The notes: a model not told the origin generated them from the letters alone. Positions 51,924 through 62,627 are shown, counted from the stretch's first letter. The stretch: DNA of 64,000 nucleotides from Halobaculum sp. MBLA0147 (GCF_041361345.1 NZ_JBGKAD010000003.1:124001-188000); one strand, 5' to 3'. Translations and numbers: made by a program.

Positions 51924-52922
51924 ATGACTGCACTCACACCTGACGACACGACGCCACCTGGGTCCACACACGAGGAGCAAGACGAGGCGAGCGGCCCTCA
52001 CGACGCCACCAACCCGACACACTTCACCCACGTCGACGACCTCTCGGCGGGGACAGTCGAGCGACTACTCGACCGTGCGGCGGTGCGCGCCGAGGACCCG
52101 TCCGACTCGCCGCTGTCTGAGCGAACGGTCGCGTTGCTGTTCGAGAAACCCTCGACGCGGACGCGGGTGTCCTTCGAGACGGGACTGACGCGCCTCGGGG
52201 GGCACGCGCAGTTCCTCGGCCCGGACGACCTCCAGTTGGGTGCCGGCGAACCACTCCGAGACACGGCGCGGGCGCTGTCGGGGTACGTCGACGGGATCGT
52301 CGCCCGGCTGTTCGACCACGAGGACCTCGAGACGCTGGCCGAGTACGCGACCGTCCCGGTCGTGAACGGGCTCACCGACGCCGCGCACCCGTGTCAGACA
52401 CTCGCGGATCTGCGGACGCTCCAGCAGACCGTCGGTCTCGACGCCGCGGTGACGTGGGTCGGGGACGCGAACAACGTCGCGCGGTCGCTCGCCGTCGGCT
52501 GTGCGCTGCTGGGCGTCGACCTCACGCTCACGACGCCCGCGGCCCACGGGTTCGACGAGGGGTTCCTGGACCGCCTGCCCAGTGTCGCCGACGGCGGGCC
52601 GACCCCGACGGTCACGAGCGACCCCGAGTCCGCGGTCGCCGGTGCCGACGCCGTCTACACGGACGTGTGGATCAGCATGGGCGAGGACGCCGCCGGCGAC
52701 AAGCGCGCCGCGTTCGAGACGGGTGGGTTCCAGCTCGACGCGGACCTCCTCTCGCTGGCGGCCGACGACGCCGTCTGTCTCCACTGCCTCCCCGCGCACC
52801 GTGGCGAAGAGATCACCGACGCGGTGTTGGAGGGGCCCCAGTCCGTCGTCTGGACGCAGGCGGAGAACAGACTCTACACCCAGGAGGCGCTCGTGGAACA
52901 CCTCGTCGCGAGTAAGGAGTGA
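51924..52922 (+). CDS. argF: ornithine carbamoyltransferase
   Basis: 332 residues from ATG. Carbamoyl-phosphate loop STRTRVSFE, AHPCQTLADL, and the ornithine-side VCLHCLPAHRGEEI. Makes citrulline from ornithine and carbamoyl phosphate, linking the LysW branch to argG/argH. No clear TATA box in the 93-bp gap, so it may be read through from the operon. An Asp/Glu-rich head of about 30 residues precedes the fold. Confidence 0.96.
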   Translation: MTALTPDDTTPPGSTHEEQDEASGPHDATNPTHFTHVDDLSAGTVERLLDRAAVRAEDPSDSPLSERTVALLFEKPSTRTRVSFETGLTRLGGHAQFLGPDDLQLGAGEPLRDTARALSGYVDGIVARLFDHEDLETLAEYATVPVVNGLTDAAHPCQTLADLRTLQQTVGLDAAVTWVGDANNVARSLAVGCALLGVDLTLTTPAAHGFDEGFLDRLPSVADGGPTPTVTSDPESAVAGADAVYTDVWISMGEDAAGDKRAAFETGGFQLDADLLSLAADDAVCLHCLPAHRGEEITDAVLEGPQSVVWTQAENRLYTQEALVEHLVASKE

Positions 52923-52935
52923 CCCTCACCAGACA

Positions 52936-53134
52936 CCCCCGTGACGCGGAGCCCAGGTGTCACCTCCACCTCCCGTGACGCGGAGCCCAGGTGTCACCTC
53001 CACCCCCGTGACGCAGAGCCCAGGTGTCACCTCCACCCCCGTGACGCGGAGCCCAGTGTCACCTCCACCCCCGTGACGCGGAACCCAGTGTCACCTCCAC
53101 CCCCGTGACACAGAGCCCAAGTGTCGTCTCCACG
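52936..53134. repeat. six-copy 32-34 bp tandem repeat
   Basis: Units begin with GTGACGCGGAGCCCAG-like sequence at 52941, 52975, 53008, 53041, 53073 and 53105, joined by CACCTCCACCCCC. The first three copies contain the palindrome AGGTGTCACCT; later copies have lost one G. Copies decay toward 3' (GTGACACAGAGCCCAA in the last). Located just after argF and before the TbsP-like gene. Not CRISPR, because there are no spacers. Confidence 0.85.
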
Positions 53135-53295
53135 TCCGGCGGCGTGGAACGGGTCGTCGGCTACACGGCCTGCAGCGTGGAATCGAGTTCGACCGCACCG
53201 CGTGTGTGCGAATTCCGAACCCCCGTAGATGTATTTCAGCGAGAGACACGACTCGTCAATATTATATTCCCTACCCTACTGAAGCCGAACGATAG

Positions 53296-54108
53296 ATGTC
53301 GGAGTACGATCACGTCGGCGACAGATCGGCGGTCGTCGCGTCGGTGTTGGGGGACGCGGAGGGACCGGTGCTGATCGTCGATCCGGACGTTCGGCTGTTG
53401 GAGACCGTCGTCGCACACGCGGTGACGACGGAGGTCGGAGCGCAGATTCGACTACTGGCGACCGAGACCGTGCTGAAGGCGGTTCGGGACGACTTCCCGG
53501 TCGCGGCAGACACGGCCGACCTCGTCGAGGACGGCACGTTGGAGGTACGCACGCTCTCGGAGGCGACGTCGAACACCCTGTTCGTGACGGACGACGACGT
53601 GTTCGCCGTCGTCGGAACCGCGACGGACGCGGCGGCGTTGACGGCAGAAGACGACGAGTTCGTCGCGGACGTCAACGAGACGTACGGCGAGCAGTTCGAG
53701 ACCGCCGAGCCGTTCGACCTCCGGACGCCGGGTCGTACTCGGATGCTGGAGACGCTGACGGAGGAACTCGGCGAGGCGGCCGCCGACGACTTCGCGGCGG
53801 TGCTAGGTGAACCGGGTCACAGTCCGTCCGGCGACCCGGTCGACGGCGTCGCGCTGTCGCTGCTCGTCGCGGCACGTCACGAGGCACAGCTGTACACCGT
53901 CAGTCACTGGGGCGAGGACGTGGGGCTCGCCTCGCGTGCGACGTTCTCGCGCGAGAAGACGGAACTGGAGGACGACGGCATCCTCACCACCGAGAAGGTG
54001 CCGACGGACGTGGGTCGCCCACGCCTCCGACTGCTGTTGGCCGACGAGGAACTCGCGGCCGCCGACGACGAGACGTTCGTCGAGCTGGTGACGGAACTGC
54101 TGACCTGA
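53296..54108 (+). CDS. TbsP-like transcription regulator
   Basis: 270 residues from ATG. It aligns along its length with the haloarchaeal regulator TbsP (DUF5821 family): PVLIVDPDVRLLETVV, LRTPGRTRMLETLTEELGE, VALSLLVAARHEAQLYTVSHWGEDVGLASRATFSREKTELED, shown by its core WGEDVGLASRATFSR, and TEKVPTDVGRPRLRL. The C-terminal half is a winged helix. Known TbsP acts with TrmB on central carbon genes; this paralogue's targets are unknown. TATA-like ATTATATTC lies about 25 nt upstream. Confidence 0.85.
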   Translation: MSEYDHVGDRSAVVASVLGDAEGPVLIVDPDVRLLETVVAHAVTTEVGAQIRLLATETVLKAVRDDFPVAADTADLVEDGTLEVRTLSEATSNTLFVTDDDVFAVVGTATDAAALTAEDDEFVADVNETYGEQFETAEPFDLRTPGRTRMLETLTEELGEAAADDFAAVLGEPGHSPSGDPVDGVALSLLVAARHEAQLYTVSHWGEDVGLASRATFSREKTELEDDGILTTEKVPTDVGRPRLRLLLADEELAAADDETFVELVTELLT

Positions 54109-54201
54109 TCGCCGCGGTCCCGACCCGCTTCGGACGCGGATTCTCGCGGCGCCGTGATCCTCGCCAGTCGGAAGTGTCTCCCCGTCGTGTCGACACACGT
54201 C

Positions 54202-54384
54202 GTGTCCAGTGAACGACAGGCGACGAGATCCCACCTCGACGAGTTGGACGACGGCTGTGGCTGTACGGAAGTGTGGGAACACGTCAGCGAGCGACGCACA
54301 GAGCGCCAGACGACCGCCGGAGACGAGGAGACCGAAGAGAGCGAGTCGACGGGTAGCGGAGACGACGAGACTGCGTCCGAGTGA
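54202..54384 (+). CDS. small acidic protein with CGC motif
   Basis: 60 residues from GTG 54202 (a GTG at 54187 is also possible). SSERQATRSHLDELDDGCGCTEVWEHVSERRTER, core DDGCGCTEVWEHVSE, looks like a small conserved haloarchaeal protein. The CxC pair could bind metal or be redox-active. The tail is Glu/Asp/Ser-rich. No known function. Lies 93 bp after the TbsP-like gene. Confidence 0.55.
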   Translation: MSSERQATRSHLDELDDGCGCTEVWEHVSERRTERQTTAGDEETEESESTGSGDDETASE

Positions 54385-54422
54385 CCGCAGGCTGCGTCTC
54401 CCGGCGTGGCGGCCGGAGTCCG

Positions 54423-55022
54423 TCACCCCGGCCCGCCCGACAACTCGACGACCGCCCTCGAGCCGAGCGGATCGGGGACGAACAACTCCACCGTCGTCGT
54501 CGCGCCGTACGGCGTCGTGATCCGGACTTCGGCGCGTTCACCGCGGGCGAGCCCGCCGTCGCCGGTCTCGATGGCGGCCACGTCGATGGTGAGGACGATC
54601 CGGTCGCTCTGCTCGGTCAACACCGTGTCGTCGCCGCGCAACGCGACCGTCGAGAAGGAGACTGCGTCCGCCGACCCCTCCGTGTACCCGAGTGCGGCGG
54701 TCCTGCTCCCGTCGTACACGACCGTCGCCCGCGTGAGGTTGAGATCGGACGCTCCCGGCGCGGGACCGAGTTGTAACTGGACCGTCGTGACGCCGCCACC
54801 GCCGTCGGTGTCCACCTCGCCCAACTTCCCGTGGACGAGGACACCGCCGTTGACCCGCTGTTGTGCGGCCCGCCCGGCCTCCTCGCCGCGCGTCCCGAGG
54901 ACGCCGGCCGACTGCAACAACAGTCCGGCCGCGACGGACCCGACGACGATCAGCGCCAGGAAGACGAGCAACGTCCCGAGTCCGATCTGTGACCGGTCGG
55001 ACCGTCCCTCCCCGTCGCGCAC
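54423..55022 (-). CDS. archaellin-like (flagellin) protein
   Basis: 199 residues from GTG 55022. The N-terminus DRSQIGLGTLLVFLALIVVGSVAAGLLLQSAGVL, recognised by QIGLGTLLVF and AAGLLLQSAG, matches archaellins: a short charged class-III signal, cleavage before Gln/Ile-Gly-x-Gly, then the hydrophobic assembly helix. The rest is a beta-rich Thr/Val domain (VELFVPDPLGSRAVVELSGG at the end). The motif TTVQLQLGPAPGASDLNLTRATV fits surface archaellin. TATA-like TTTAACAA lies about 28 nt upstream. No fla/arl genes are nearby. It could be a minor archaellin or a relative in another filament. Confidence 0.8.
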   Translation of the reverse strand: MRDGEGRSDRSQIGLGTLLVFLALIVVGSVAAGLLLQSAGVLGTRGEEAGRAAQQRVNGGVLVHGKLGEVDTDGGGGVTTVQLQLGPAPGASDLNLTRATVVYDGSRTAALGYTEGSADAVSFSTVALRGDDTVLTEQSDRIVLTIDVAAIETGDGGLARGERAEVRITTPYGATTTVELFVPDPLGSRAVVELSGGPG

Positions 55023-55245
55023 AGAATCGCGTACGATAACTGGGTTGTTAAACCTATCCTCCCGACGGGTCGGCGCCCAACCGGGGGAGAGAACTGGAGC
55101 GTAGCGACCGTCACACGAGTGTTCGCCGAGAGGCGGCTCGTCGGTGCCGACTCGACGCGCGGGAGACCCTCGTCGGTTCGGTCGTTCGTGTCCGACACAC
55201 GACAGCCGTCTGTCGGACGCCCGCGCTCCCTGTTCGGACGCGAGA

Positions 55246-57102
55246 CTACCGCTTCGCGCCCGGGTCCGTGACCGCTCCGTGGGCGGCCGAGCCGAACGCG
55301 CGGCCGTACTTCGCGAGCACGCCGGTCTCGTAGTCGGGGTCCGGGCGCTCTCGGTCGGCGAGGCGGCGCTGGATCTCGCTCTCCGAGAGGCCCACGTCGA
55401 GCCGGCGGTTCGGCACGTCGACGGTGACGGTGTCGCCGTCTTCCACGGCCGCGATGGGGCCGTCGGCGGCCGCCTCCGGAGCGACGTGCCCCACCATCGG
55501 TCCTCGCGTGGCACCCGAGAACCGGCCGTCGGTCAGGAGTGCCACGTCGTCCTCGTGGCCCTGCCCGACGACGGCCGCCGTCACACCCAGCATCTCGCGC
55601 ATCCCCGGCCCGCCGCGTGGCCCCTCGTTGCGGACGATCAGCGTGTCGCCCGACTGGAGGTTGCCGTCTTGGACCCACGCCATCGCGGACTCCTCGTCCT
55701 CGAACACCCGCGCGGGGCCCTGGTGGTACAGTTCGTCGTCGCCGGTCACCTTCAGCACGGCCCCGTCCGGCGCGAGACTCCCGTCCAAGATCACGATCGC
55801 TCCCTCCTCGTGGATCGGGTCGTCCAGCGGCCGGACGACGGACTCGTCGACGGCTTCGTCCGCCGGCAGGTCGAGCCGGGCGAGCTCCTCGCGGACCGTG
55901 TTGCCGGTCACCGTCTGGGCGTCGCCGTGGAACAGGTCCGCTTGGATCAGGCGGCGGATCACGACCGGGACACCACCCTGTCGGTGGAGGTCCGCCATCA
56001 CGTACGTCCCGCCAGGGCGGAGGTTGGCGACGTGGGGCGTCCGGCGCGAGATCTCGTCGAAGTCGCCGATCTCCAGCTCCACGCCGGCCTCGGCGGCCAA
56101 CGCCAGCAGGTGTAAGACGGCGTTCGTCGAGCCGCCGACCGCCACCTGGAGCGCGATGGCGTTCTCGAACGACTCTCGCGTGAGCACGTCCGAGGGTGTG
56201 TGGTCCGTCTCGATACAGTGGAGCACGGCCTCGCCGGCCCGCCGGGCGACATCGAGCCGTTCCTCTGTCACGGCCGGTGCGGTCGCGGAGCCGAGCGGTG
56301 CGAGGCCCAGTCCCTCCGAGACGGTCGCCATCGTGTTCGCGGTGTACATCCCGGCACACGACCCGGCGCCGGGACACGCCTGGTGTTCCAACTCGTCGAG
56401 TTCGGCCCGGGAGAGGTCACCCTCCGCGTGGGCACCGACCGCCTCGAACACGTCCTGGATCGTCACGTCGTCGCCGTCGAACTCGCCCGGGAGGATGGTC
56501 CCGCCGTAACAGAACACCGTCGGCAGATCCGTCCGGATGGCGGCCTGCATCATCCCGGGGAGGTTCTTGTCGCAACCCGCGACGGTGACCAAGGCGTCCA
56601 GCGACTCCGCGAAGGCGACGAGTTCCACGCTGTCGGCGATCACCTCCCGCGAGATCAGCGACGCCTTCATCCCCTCGGTCCCCATCGAGATGGCGTCGCT
56701 GACGGTGATCGTCCCGAACTCGACGGGCATCCCGCCGGCCGCCTCGATCCCCGCGACGGCGGCGTCGGCCACGTCGTCCAAGTGGACGTTACACGGCGTC
56801 ACGTCCGCCGCGGGGTTGGCGACGCCGACCATGGGCGCGGCGAGGTCGTCGTCGTCGTACCCCATCGCCCGGAACATCGCGCGGTGGGGTGCGCGGTCCG
56901 CGCCCTCGGTCACGGCCGCGCTCGGGAGGTCCGGGTCCTTCTGCGGCCGTGGCGCGTCCCCGGTCGTGTCTCGATCCGGCCGCTGGTCGGCGCGCTGGTC
57001 CGTCACTCCGTCTGCGCGCTGGTCCGTCGCCCGGTCCGTGCGCTGTTCGCTCGCTCGATCCGCCCTCTCGTTCGCCTCGCCGTCCGTGTCTTGACTACTC
57101 AT
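55246..57102 (-). CDS. ilvD: dihydroxy-acid dehydratase
   Basis: 618 residues, about 50 more than usual. Fe-S and substrate motifs [28 protein letters not shown] and [12 protein letters not shown], with the late [22 protein letters not shown], core [10 protein letters not shown]. Dehydrates 2,3-dihydroxy-acids to 2-keto acids for valine, isoleucine and leucine. ATG 57102 gives an N-terminal extension with a repeated Asp-Gln-Arg-Ala-Asp element before the normal start near [17 protein letters not shown]. Last of the minus-strand block, 99 bp after leuB. Confidence 0.95.
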   Translation of the reverse strand: MSSQDTDGEANERADRASEQRTDRATDQRADGVTDQRADQRPDRDTTGDAPRPQKDPDLPSAAVTEGADRAPHRAMFRAMGYDDDDLAAPMVGVANPAADVTPCNVHLDDVADAAVAGIEAAGGMPVEFGTITVSDAISMGTEGMKASLISREVIADSVELVAFAESLDALVTVAGCDKNLPGMMQAAIRTDLPTVFCYGGTILPGEFDGDDVTIQDVFEAVGAHAEGDLSRAELDELEHQACPGAGSCAGMYTANTMATVSEGLGLAPLGSATAPAVTEERLDVARRAGEAVLHCIETDHTPSDVLTRESFENAIALQVAVGGSTNAVLHLLALAAEAGVELEIGDFDEISRRTPHVANLRPGGTYVMADLHRQGGVPVVIRRLIQADLFHGDAQTVTGNTVREELARLDLPADEAVDESVVRPLDDPIHEEGAIVILDGSLAPDGAVLKVTGDDELYHQGPARVFEDEESAMAWVQDGNLQSGDTLIVRNEGPRGGPGMREMLGVTAAVVGQGHEDDVALLTDGRFSGATRGPMVGHVAPEAAADGPIAAVEDGDTVTVDVPNRRLDVGLSESEIQRRLADRERPDPDYETGVLAKYGRAFGSAAHGAVTDPGAKR

Positions 57103-57201
57103 GCTCGCAGGTGTCTCCGTGGTCGCTCGCGTCTGTCGGCGCCGGGTCGGCGCCGCCTCGGTTCCGTTCTGTGCTCCGTGGCACACTCCGTTCCACGCCG
57201 A

Positions 57202-58347
57202 TCACAGTCGCTCCACCACCGCGTCCGTGACCGCCTCGGTGCTCGCGTCGCCGCCGAGATCCGGCGTGTGTGGCCCCTCGACCAGCGTCTCGTGGATCGC
57301 ACTCCGGACGCGCTCGGCGGCGCCGGGCTGGCCGACGTGCTCCAACAGCATCGCCGCCGAGAGGATGGTCGCCGTCGGGTTGGCGACGCCCTCGCCCGCG
57401 ATGTCCGGCGCGGTGCCGTGGACTGGCTCGAACAGGCCCCCGTCGCGGCCGACGTTCGCGGACGGGAGCAGTCCGAGTCCCCCGACGAGTCCCGCCGCCA
57501 GGTCCGACAGTACGTCCCCGGCGAGGTTCGGTGTCAGGATCACGTCGTACGCCTCGGGGTGCTGGACCAACTCCGTCGCGAGCGCGTCCATCAGTGCCGT
57601 GTCGTAGGTCGTCGTGTCGGCGGTCGCCGTGTCGGCTCCCGTCGTGTCGTCCCGACGCGCCGAACTCCCTCCACCCGTCGCTGCTGCCGCGTCTCCGTCT
57701 CCCTGTCCGCGCTCGGCGGCGACCGCCGCGACGGCGTCGAGGAACTGCCCGTCCGTCTCGCGCATCACGTTCGCCTTGTGCGCGACCGTGAGCCGCGCGT
57801 CCCGTTCCGCGGCGTACGCGAACGCGAACTCCGCGATCCGCCGCGAGGCGGCCTCGGTGACCACGCGCGTCAGCGTCGTCACCCCGTCGGCGACGCGATT
57901 CTCGATCCCGCTGTAGACGCCCTCCGTGTTCTCGCGGACGATCACGAGATCCGTCTCCGGCGCGCGGGCCTCGACGCCCGGGTAGGCGCGGGCCGGGCGG
58001 ACGTTGGCGAAGGAGCCGACCGCCTCGCGCAGCGGGAGGATCACGTCCGCGGCCGTCTCGCCGGCCGCGCCGAACAGGACGGCGTCGGCCGCCGCCGCGC
58101 GGTCGTACACGGTGTCCGGGAGCGGGCGCCCGGTCTCGGCCGCCACCGCGTCGCCCGCGCGGGCCGTCTCGAACGACAGCGCTGCGTCTGTCGCCGCCAG
58201 GACCCGCACCGCCGCCGGCACCACCTCGCGGCCGACCCCGTCCCCCTCGACGACCAACACGTCCGCCGGGCGGTCGTCCGAGTCGGTCGGATCGGCGTTC
58301 GCCACCGCCGATCCCCCGTCCACCGACTGCGACTCGAACCCAGTCAC
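57202..58347 (-). CDS. leuB: 3-isopropylmalate dehydrogenase
   Basis: 381 residues from GTG 58347. Isocitrate/isopropylmalate dehydrogenase fold: [45 protein letters not shown], and [21 protein letters not shown] followed by [13 protein letters not shown]. Oxidatively decarboxylates 3-isopropylmalate with NAD. A Gly/Thr/Asp insert of about 35 residues lies between AAVAAERG and [13 protein letters not shown] overlaps the leuD stop (GTGA). Confidence 0.94.
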   Translation of the reverse strand: MTGFESQSVDGGSAVANADPTDSDDRPADVLVVEGDGVGREVVPAAVRVLAATDAALSFETARAGDAVAAETGRPLPDTVYDRAAAADAVLFGAAGETAADVILPLREAVGSFANVRPARAYPGVEARAPETDLVIVRENTEGVYSGIENRVADGVTTLTRVVTEAASRRIAEFAFAYAAERDARLTVAHKANVMRETDGQFLDAVAAVAAERGQGDGDAAAATGGGSSARRDDTTGADTATADTTTYDTALMDALATELVQHPEAYDVILTPNLAGDVLSDLAAGLVGGLGLLPSANVGRDGGLFEPVHGTAPDIAGEGVANPTATILSAAMLLEHVGQPGAAERVRSAIHETLVEGPHTPDLGGDASTEAVTDAVVERL

Positions 58348-59042
58348 GAACCACCACTCCCGGCTGGGTCGCTCACAGTGTCGACGTACGGCAGCTCCGC
58401 GGCGGTCTCGCGGACAGTCTCGAGGTTCGCACGCAACATCGCCGTCGTGTCCCACTGCCCGTCGAGCAGGGCGTTTCGGGTGGCGTCGTCGATCTCGACA
58501 CTGACCGCGTGGTCGCCGTACGTCACCCGTTCGGCCCGAACGTCGATCCGCACCGGCGCGTCCGGGTTCGCGGCGACGAACTCGCGGAGCTCGTCGACGG
58601 TCTCGCGGTCGGCGGTGACGGTCGGCACACCGAGCGCGGCGCAGTTGTCCGCGAAGATCTCGGCGAAGGAGACGCCGACGATCCCGCGGATGCCCCACCG
58701 GAGCAGCGCCTGCGGCGCGTGTTCCCGCGAGGAGCCACAGCCGAAGTTGTCGCCGACGACGAGCACCCGCGCGTCGGCGTGTTCCGGCCTGTCGAACGGG
58801 TGGTCGCCCAGCTGGCCGTCCGCGTCGCGGCGCTCGTCGTAGAAGACGTACTCGCCCATGTCGTCGAAGGTGACCTCCTTGAGGAACCGCGCCGGGACGA
58901 TCTGGTCGGTGTCCACGTCGTCGCCGGGCAGTGGGAGTCCCGGGCCGACGACGTGCTCGACCGACTCGCCGCTCGTCGGACGCTCGGCACTGCCGCTCGT
59001 CGGGCGGTCGGGACGCGCGGTCGCGTCCGACGCGTCCGTCAC
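58344..59042 (-). CDS. leuD: 3-isopropylmalate dehydratase small subunit
   Basis: 232 residues from [20 protein letters not shown] and [15 protein letters not shown] are small-subunit hallmarks; the family enzyme is about 200 residues. Acts with LeuC to isomerise isopropylmalate. Head of about 35 residues is Thr/Ser/Asp-rich. Overlaps leuC and leuB by 4 bp. Confidence 0.94.
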   Translation of the reverse strand: MTDASDATARPDRPTSGSAERPTSGESVEHVVGPGLPLPGDDVDTDQIVPARFLKEVTFDDMGEYVFYDERRDADGQLGDHPFDRPEHADARVLVVGDNFGCGSSREHAPQALLRWGIRGIVGVSFAEIFADNCAALGVPTVTADRETVDELREFVAANPDAPVRIDVRAERVTYGDHAVSVEIDDATRNALLDGQWDTTAMLRANLETVRETAAELPYVDTVSDPAGSGGS

Positions 59043-60535
59043 GCCACCACCTCCCGCGGGTCGACGATCGCGCCGGTCACGGCGCTGGCGGCGACCGTCG
59101 CCGGACTCGCCAACACCGTCGTCGCCGCCGTCGACCCCTGTCGGCCGACGTAGTTGCGGTTCGACGCGGAGACGCACACCTCGTCGCCGACGAGTTCGTC
59201 ACCGTTCATCGCCAGACACATCGAACAGCCCGCCTGGCGCCACTCGAAGCCGGCCGCCCGGAACACCTCGTCGACGCCCTCCGCCTCCAGTCGGGCGCGG
59301 ACGCGCTCGGACCCCGGCACCGCGACGGCGCGCACGTCGTCCGGCACGGTGTGACGAACCGTCGGCCGGACGACACCGCCGTCGCTCGCCGCCCGCGCGT
59401 CGTCGCCCGCCGACTCGGCCGGGACGACCGGGTCGCCGCCGGTCAACACGCGCGCCGCAGCACGGAAGTCGGAGGCACGGCCGTTCGTGCAAGTGCCGAG
59501 GAACGCCACGTCGACCGGCGTCCCGCGCATCGGCTCGCCCGGTGTCGCGCCGGTGTGTGCCTGTGCCTCGCGAGCCGCCGCGGCCTCGTCGTCCGGCAGG
59601 TCCGCGGGGTCCGGTACCGGTTCGTCGACCCCGACGGCCTGTGCCGGCGTGGTGCCCCACGTCACCGTCGGCTGGATCGCGTCGGCGTCGATCTCGACCA
59701 CGTCGTCGTACGTCGCGTCGTCGTCGCTCTGCAGCGCCAGCCACTCCGCGGCGCGTTCCTCGAAGGCTTCGCCCTCCGGCGCGAACGGGCGGCCACGCAG
59801 GTACTCCACGGTCGTCTCGTCGGGTTCGACGTAGCCCGCTCGCGCGCCGCCCTCGATGGACATGTTACACAGCGCGAGGCGACTCTCCACGTCCAACTCG
59901 CGGATCGCCTCGCCGCCGTACTCGTACACGTAGCCGACGCCGCCGTCGACACCCAGCCGGCGGATGACGGTGACGATCAGGTCCTTCGCCGTCACCCACT
60001 CGTCCAGCGAGCCGGTCACCTCGATCCGGCGCACGTCGCGCTTCTCGGCGGCGATACACCCAGTGGCGAGCACGTCGCGGATCTGCGAGGTGCCGATCCC
60101 GACGCCGATGGCGCCCACGGCCCCGTGGGTCGCCGTGTGTGAGTCGCCGCACGCGACGGTCATCCCCGGACGTGTGAGGCCCTGTTCGGGGGCGACGACG
60201 TGGGTGATCCCCTGCCGCTCGTCGCCCAGTCCGAAGAACCGCACTCCGGCGTCCGCGACGTTCTCCTCCAACGCGGACAGCATCGTCTCCGCCTGGTCGT
60301 CGGCGAGCGGCCGGTCGCGTTCGGTAGTCGCCGTCGGCACGACGTGGTCCGTCGTCGCGACGGTTCGTTCCGGGAAGGCGACTTCCAGGTCTCGCTCGCG
60401 GAGCATCCCGAACGCCTGCGGACTCGTCACCTCGTGGACCAGGTGGAGCCCGACGAACAACTGGTCGCGCCCGTCGGGGAGTTCGGCCACCTTGTGGCGC
60501 TCCCACACCTCGTCGTACAGTGTGCCCTCGCTCAT
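59039..60535 (-). CDS. leuC: 3-isopropylmalate dehydratase large subunit
   Basis: 498 residues from ATG 60535. Aconitase family with Fe-S cysteines in FLGTCTNGR and [37 protein letters not shown], core [11 protein letters not shown], and [17 protein letters not shown] are typical. Slightly longer than usual because of Asp/Glu/Ala loops near [19 protein letters not shown] and [14 protein letters not shown]. Overlaps ilvC upstream by ATGA. Confidence 0.95.
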   Translation of the reverse strand: MSEGTLYDEVWERHKVAELPDGRDQLFVGLHLVHEVTSPQAFGMLRERDLEVAFPERTVATTDHVVPTATTERDRPLADDQAETMLSALEENVADAGVRFFGLGDERQGITHVVAPEQGLTRPGMTVACGDSHTATHGAVGAIGVGIGTSQIRDVLATGCIAAEKRDVRRIEVTGSLDEWVTAKDLIVTVIRRLGVDGGVGYVYEYGGEAIRELDVESRLALCNMSIEGGARAGYVEPDETTVEYLRGRPFAPEGEAFEERAAEWLALQSDDDATYDDVVEIDADAIQPTVTWGTTPAQAVGVDEPVPDPADLPDDEAAAAREAQAHTGATPGEPMRGTPVDVAFLGTCTNGRASDFRAAARVLTGGDPVVPAESAGDDARAASDGGVVRPTVRHTVPDDVRAVAVPGSERVRARLEAEGVDEVFRAAGFEWRQAGCSMCLAMNGDELVGDEVCVSASNRNYVGRQGSTAATTVLASPATVAASAVTGAIVDPREVVA

Positions 60536-61743
60536 ACCGCGTCCGCCTCCGGCGGGTCTCGGGTCTGGTCGTCCTCGCCGTCCGCCGCGTCGTCGGGCGT
60601 CCCCGTCGTGGTCTCCTCCCCGTCGGCCTCGCCGGGCGTCTGGGTCGCGCCGTCCGTCGGAGCAGCGGCGTTGTCGCTCCACGCGAACAACTCGCGGAGT
60701 TCCGCGCCGACCCGTTCGATCTCGTGTTCGCGGGCGGCGGTGCGGTGCTGCCCGTACGCCGGGCGCCCGGCCCGGTTCTCCGTGATCCACTCGCGGGCGA
60801 AGGTGCCGTCCTGGACCTCCTCCAGCACCGTCTCCATGTTCTCGCGGACCTCCTCGTCGATCACGTCGTCGCCGCGGGTGAGCCCGCCGTACTCCGCCGT
60901 GTCGGAGACGGAGTCCCACATCCCCGAGGTGCCACCCTCGTACAGGAGGTCGACGATGAGCTTCAGTTCGTTCAGACACTCGAAGTACGCCATCTCGGGG
61001 CTGTAGCCGGCGTCGACGAGCGTCTCGAACCCGGCCTCGATCAGCTCCGTGACGCCGCCGCACAACACCGCCTGCTCGCCGAACAGGTCCGTCTCCGTCT
61101 CCTCGCGGAACGTCGTCTCCACGACGCCGGCTCGCGTACACCCGATACCGGCGGCGTACGCCAGCGCCCGCTCGTGTGCCTCGCCCGTCGCGTCGCGGTA
61201 CACCGCCAGCAGCCCGGGTGTCCCCTCGCCGCGGCGGTAGTCGCGCCGGACGATGTGGCCCGGGCCCTTCGGCGCGACCATCGTCACGTCCACGTCCTCG
61301 GGTGGTTCGATCTGGTCGTAGTGGACGTTGAACCCGTGGGCGAACTGGAGGGTGTCGCCGGTGTCCAGTTCCGGCGCGATCCGCTCGTACACGTCCGGTT
61401 GGGCGGTGTCGGGGACGAGCAGCGAGACGACGCTGGCCTCCCTCGCGGCGGCCGTCGGCGTCTCCACGCGGAGTCCGTCCTCCCGGGCCGCGGGGCGGGA
61501 ACTCGACCCCTCGCGCAGGCCGACGATCACGTCCACCCCGCTGTCCGCGAGGTTCTGGGCGTGGGCGTGGCCCTGCGAGCCGTACCCGATCACCGCGACC
61601 GTCTCGCCGGCGAGGGACGAGGGGTCCGCGTCCGCCTCGTAGTAGATCTCCGTGTCGGTCGCGCCGCTCGTCCCGGTCGTCGTCTGCGTGTCGGTCGCCT
61701 GCGTTGCGTCTGCCGTCGTGTCGTCCGTGTCGTGTGTCGTCAT
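60532..61743 (-). CDS. ilvC: ketol-acid reductoisomerase
   Basis: 403 residues, against about 330 for class I. Core [39 protein letters not shown] and the catalytic region [17 protein letters not shown] with [12 protein letters not shown]. Converts acetohydroxy acids to dihydroxy acids with NADPH; the Arg/Ser loop after the second strand favours NADPH. Thr/Asp head (about 40) and Asp/Glu/Thr tail (about 45) are unusual additions. ATG 61743 chosen by position. Confidence 0.95.
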   Translation of the reverse strand: MTTHDTDDTTADATQATDTQTTTGTSGATDTEIYYEADADPSSLAGETVAVIGYGSQGHAHAQNLADSGVDVIVGLREGSSSRPAAREDGLRVETPTAAAREASVVSLLVPDTAQPDVYERIAPELDTGDTLQFAHGFNVHYDQIEPPEDVDVTMVAPKGPGHIVRRDYRRGEGTPGLLAVYRDATGEAHERALAYAAGIGCTRAGVVETTFREETETDLFGEQAVLCGGVTELIEAGFETLVDAGYSPEMAYFECLNELKLIVDLLYEGGTSGMWDSVSDTAEYGGLTRGDDVIDEEVRENMETVLEEVQDGTFAREWITENRAGRPAYGQHRTAAREHEIERVGAELRELFAWSDNAAAPTDGATQTPGEADGEETTTGTPDDAADGEDDQTRDPPEADAV

Positions 61744-61778
61744 GAGTGTCGTGTCGTGGTGTGTTCTCGGCCGATCCG

Positions 61779-62627
61779 TCACTCCTCGTCCGCCGGTGTC
61801 GGCGGCGGACCGTCGGGAGCGTCGCCGGTCACGCGCTTCGGCTCGCGGGCTTCCGTCGCCGTCTCGACGTCGCGTGTGTCCGTCTCGTCGCGTGTCCCGG
61901 TGTGGTCCGTCGTGCCGTCGGGGTCGAAGTCCGTCGGCGCGGCGCCGTGGTCGGCGTCGTCGAACACCGTCTCGGCGCCGCGGCCCAGCGCGGTCGTGCC
62001 GGTGCGGGACACCTCGCGGACGCCGAACCGGCCGAACGCGGCGACGGCGTCGTCGATCTCCCGTTCCGTGCCGGTCACCTGCACCGTCGCCGCCGTCGGC
62101 GACACCGAGACCACCTCGGCGTCGTGCATCGTCGCCAGCGCCTCCACCTCGCCCGGCGCCGTACAGTCCACCTTCACCAGCGCCAGCTCGCGCTCGATCG
62201 GCTGGTCCGCCAGTCCGCGGACCGTGTGGACCGACTCCAGCCCGGCGAGTTGTTTGCGAGCCTGTTCGACCCCCGGGCCGGACTCGTCGACGACGATCGT
62301 CATCCGGGCGTAGGCGTCGTCCGCCGTCGGGCCGACGGTGAGACTCTCGATGTTGAACATCCGCCGCGAGAACAGCCCCGCGACGGCCGAGAGCACGCCG
62401 GGGTCGTGGTCGACGACCGCCGACAGCGTGCGCCGCTCGCGGCCCCGTTCCGTCGCCGCGGCGTCCGCCAGCCGCACGCCCTCGTCCGTCCGCGCGCCGC
62501 TGCGGTCCGGGCGCTCGTCGGGCGCCGGTCCCGGGAGACTCCCGTCCGCGGGGCGGTCGCCGGAGCGGTCGGGCTCCGCACGGGTCGCGGACAGCGGGAC
62601 GCCACCCAGCGTCTCCTCGTCGGTCAC
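61779..62627 (-). CDS. ilvN: acetolactate synthase small (regulatory) subunit
   Basis: 282 residues, much longer than the usual 160-200. ACT domain: [36 protein letters not shown], core [20 protein letters not shown] second half has [15 protein letters not shown] Gly/Asp/Arg head (about 65 residues) and an acidic tail (about 60) flank the domain. Binds valine or other end products and controls IlvB. GTG start overlaps the ilvB stop (GTGA). Confidence 0.93.
   Translation of the reverse strand: MTDEETLGGVPLSATRAEPDRSGDRPADGSLPGPAPDERPDRSGARTDEGVRLADAAATERGRERRTLSAVVDHDPGVLSAVAGLFSRRMFNIESLTVGPTADDAYARMTIVVDESGPGVEQARKQLAGLESVHTVRGLADQPIERELALVKVDCTAPGEVEALATMHDAEVVSVSPTAATVQVTGTEREIDDAVAAFGRFGVREVSRTGTTALGRGAETVFDDADHGAAPTDFDPDGTTDHTGTRDETDTRDVETATEAREPKRVTGDAPDGPPPTPADEE

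Noticed and set aside
52936-53134. CRISPR array
   Set aside because: Repeats are directly adjacent with no unique spacers, and no cas genes are present.
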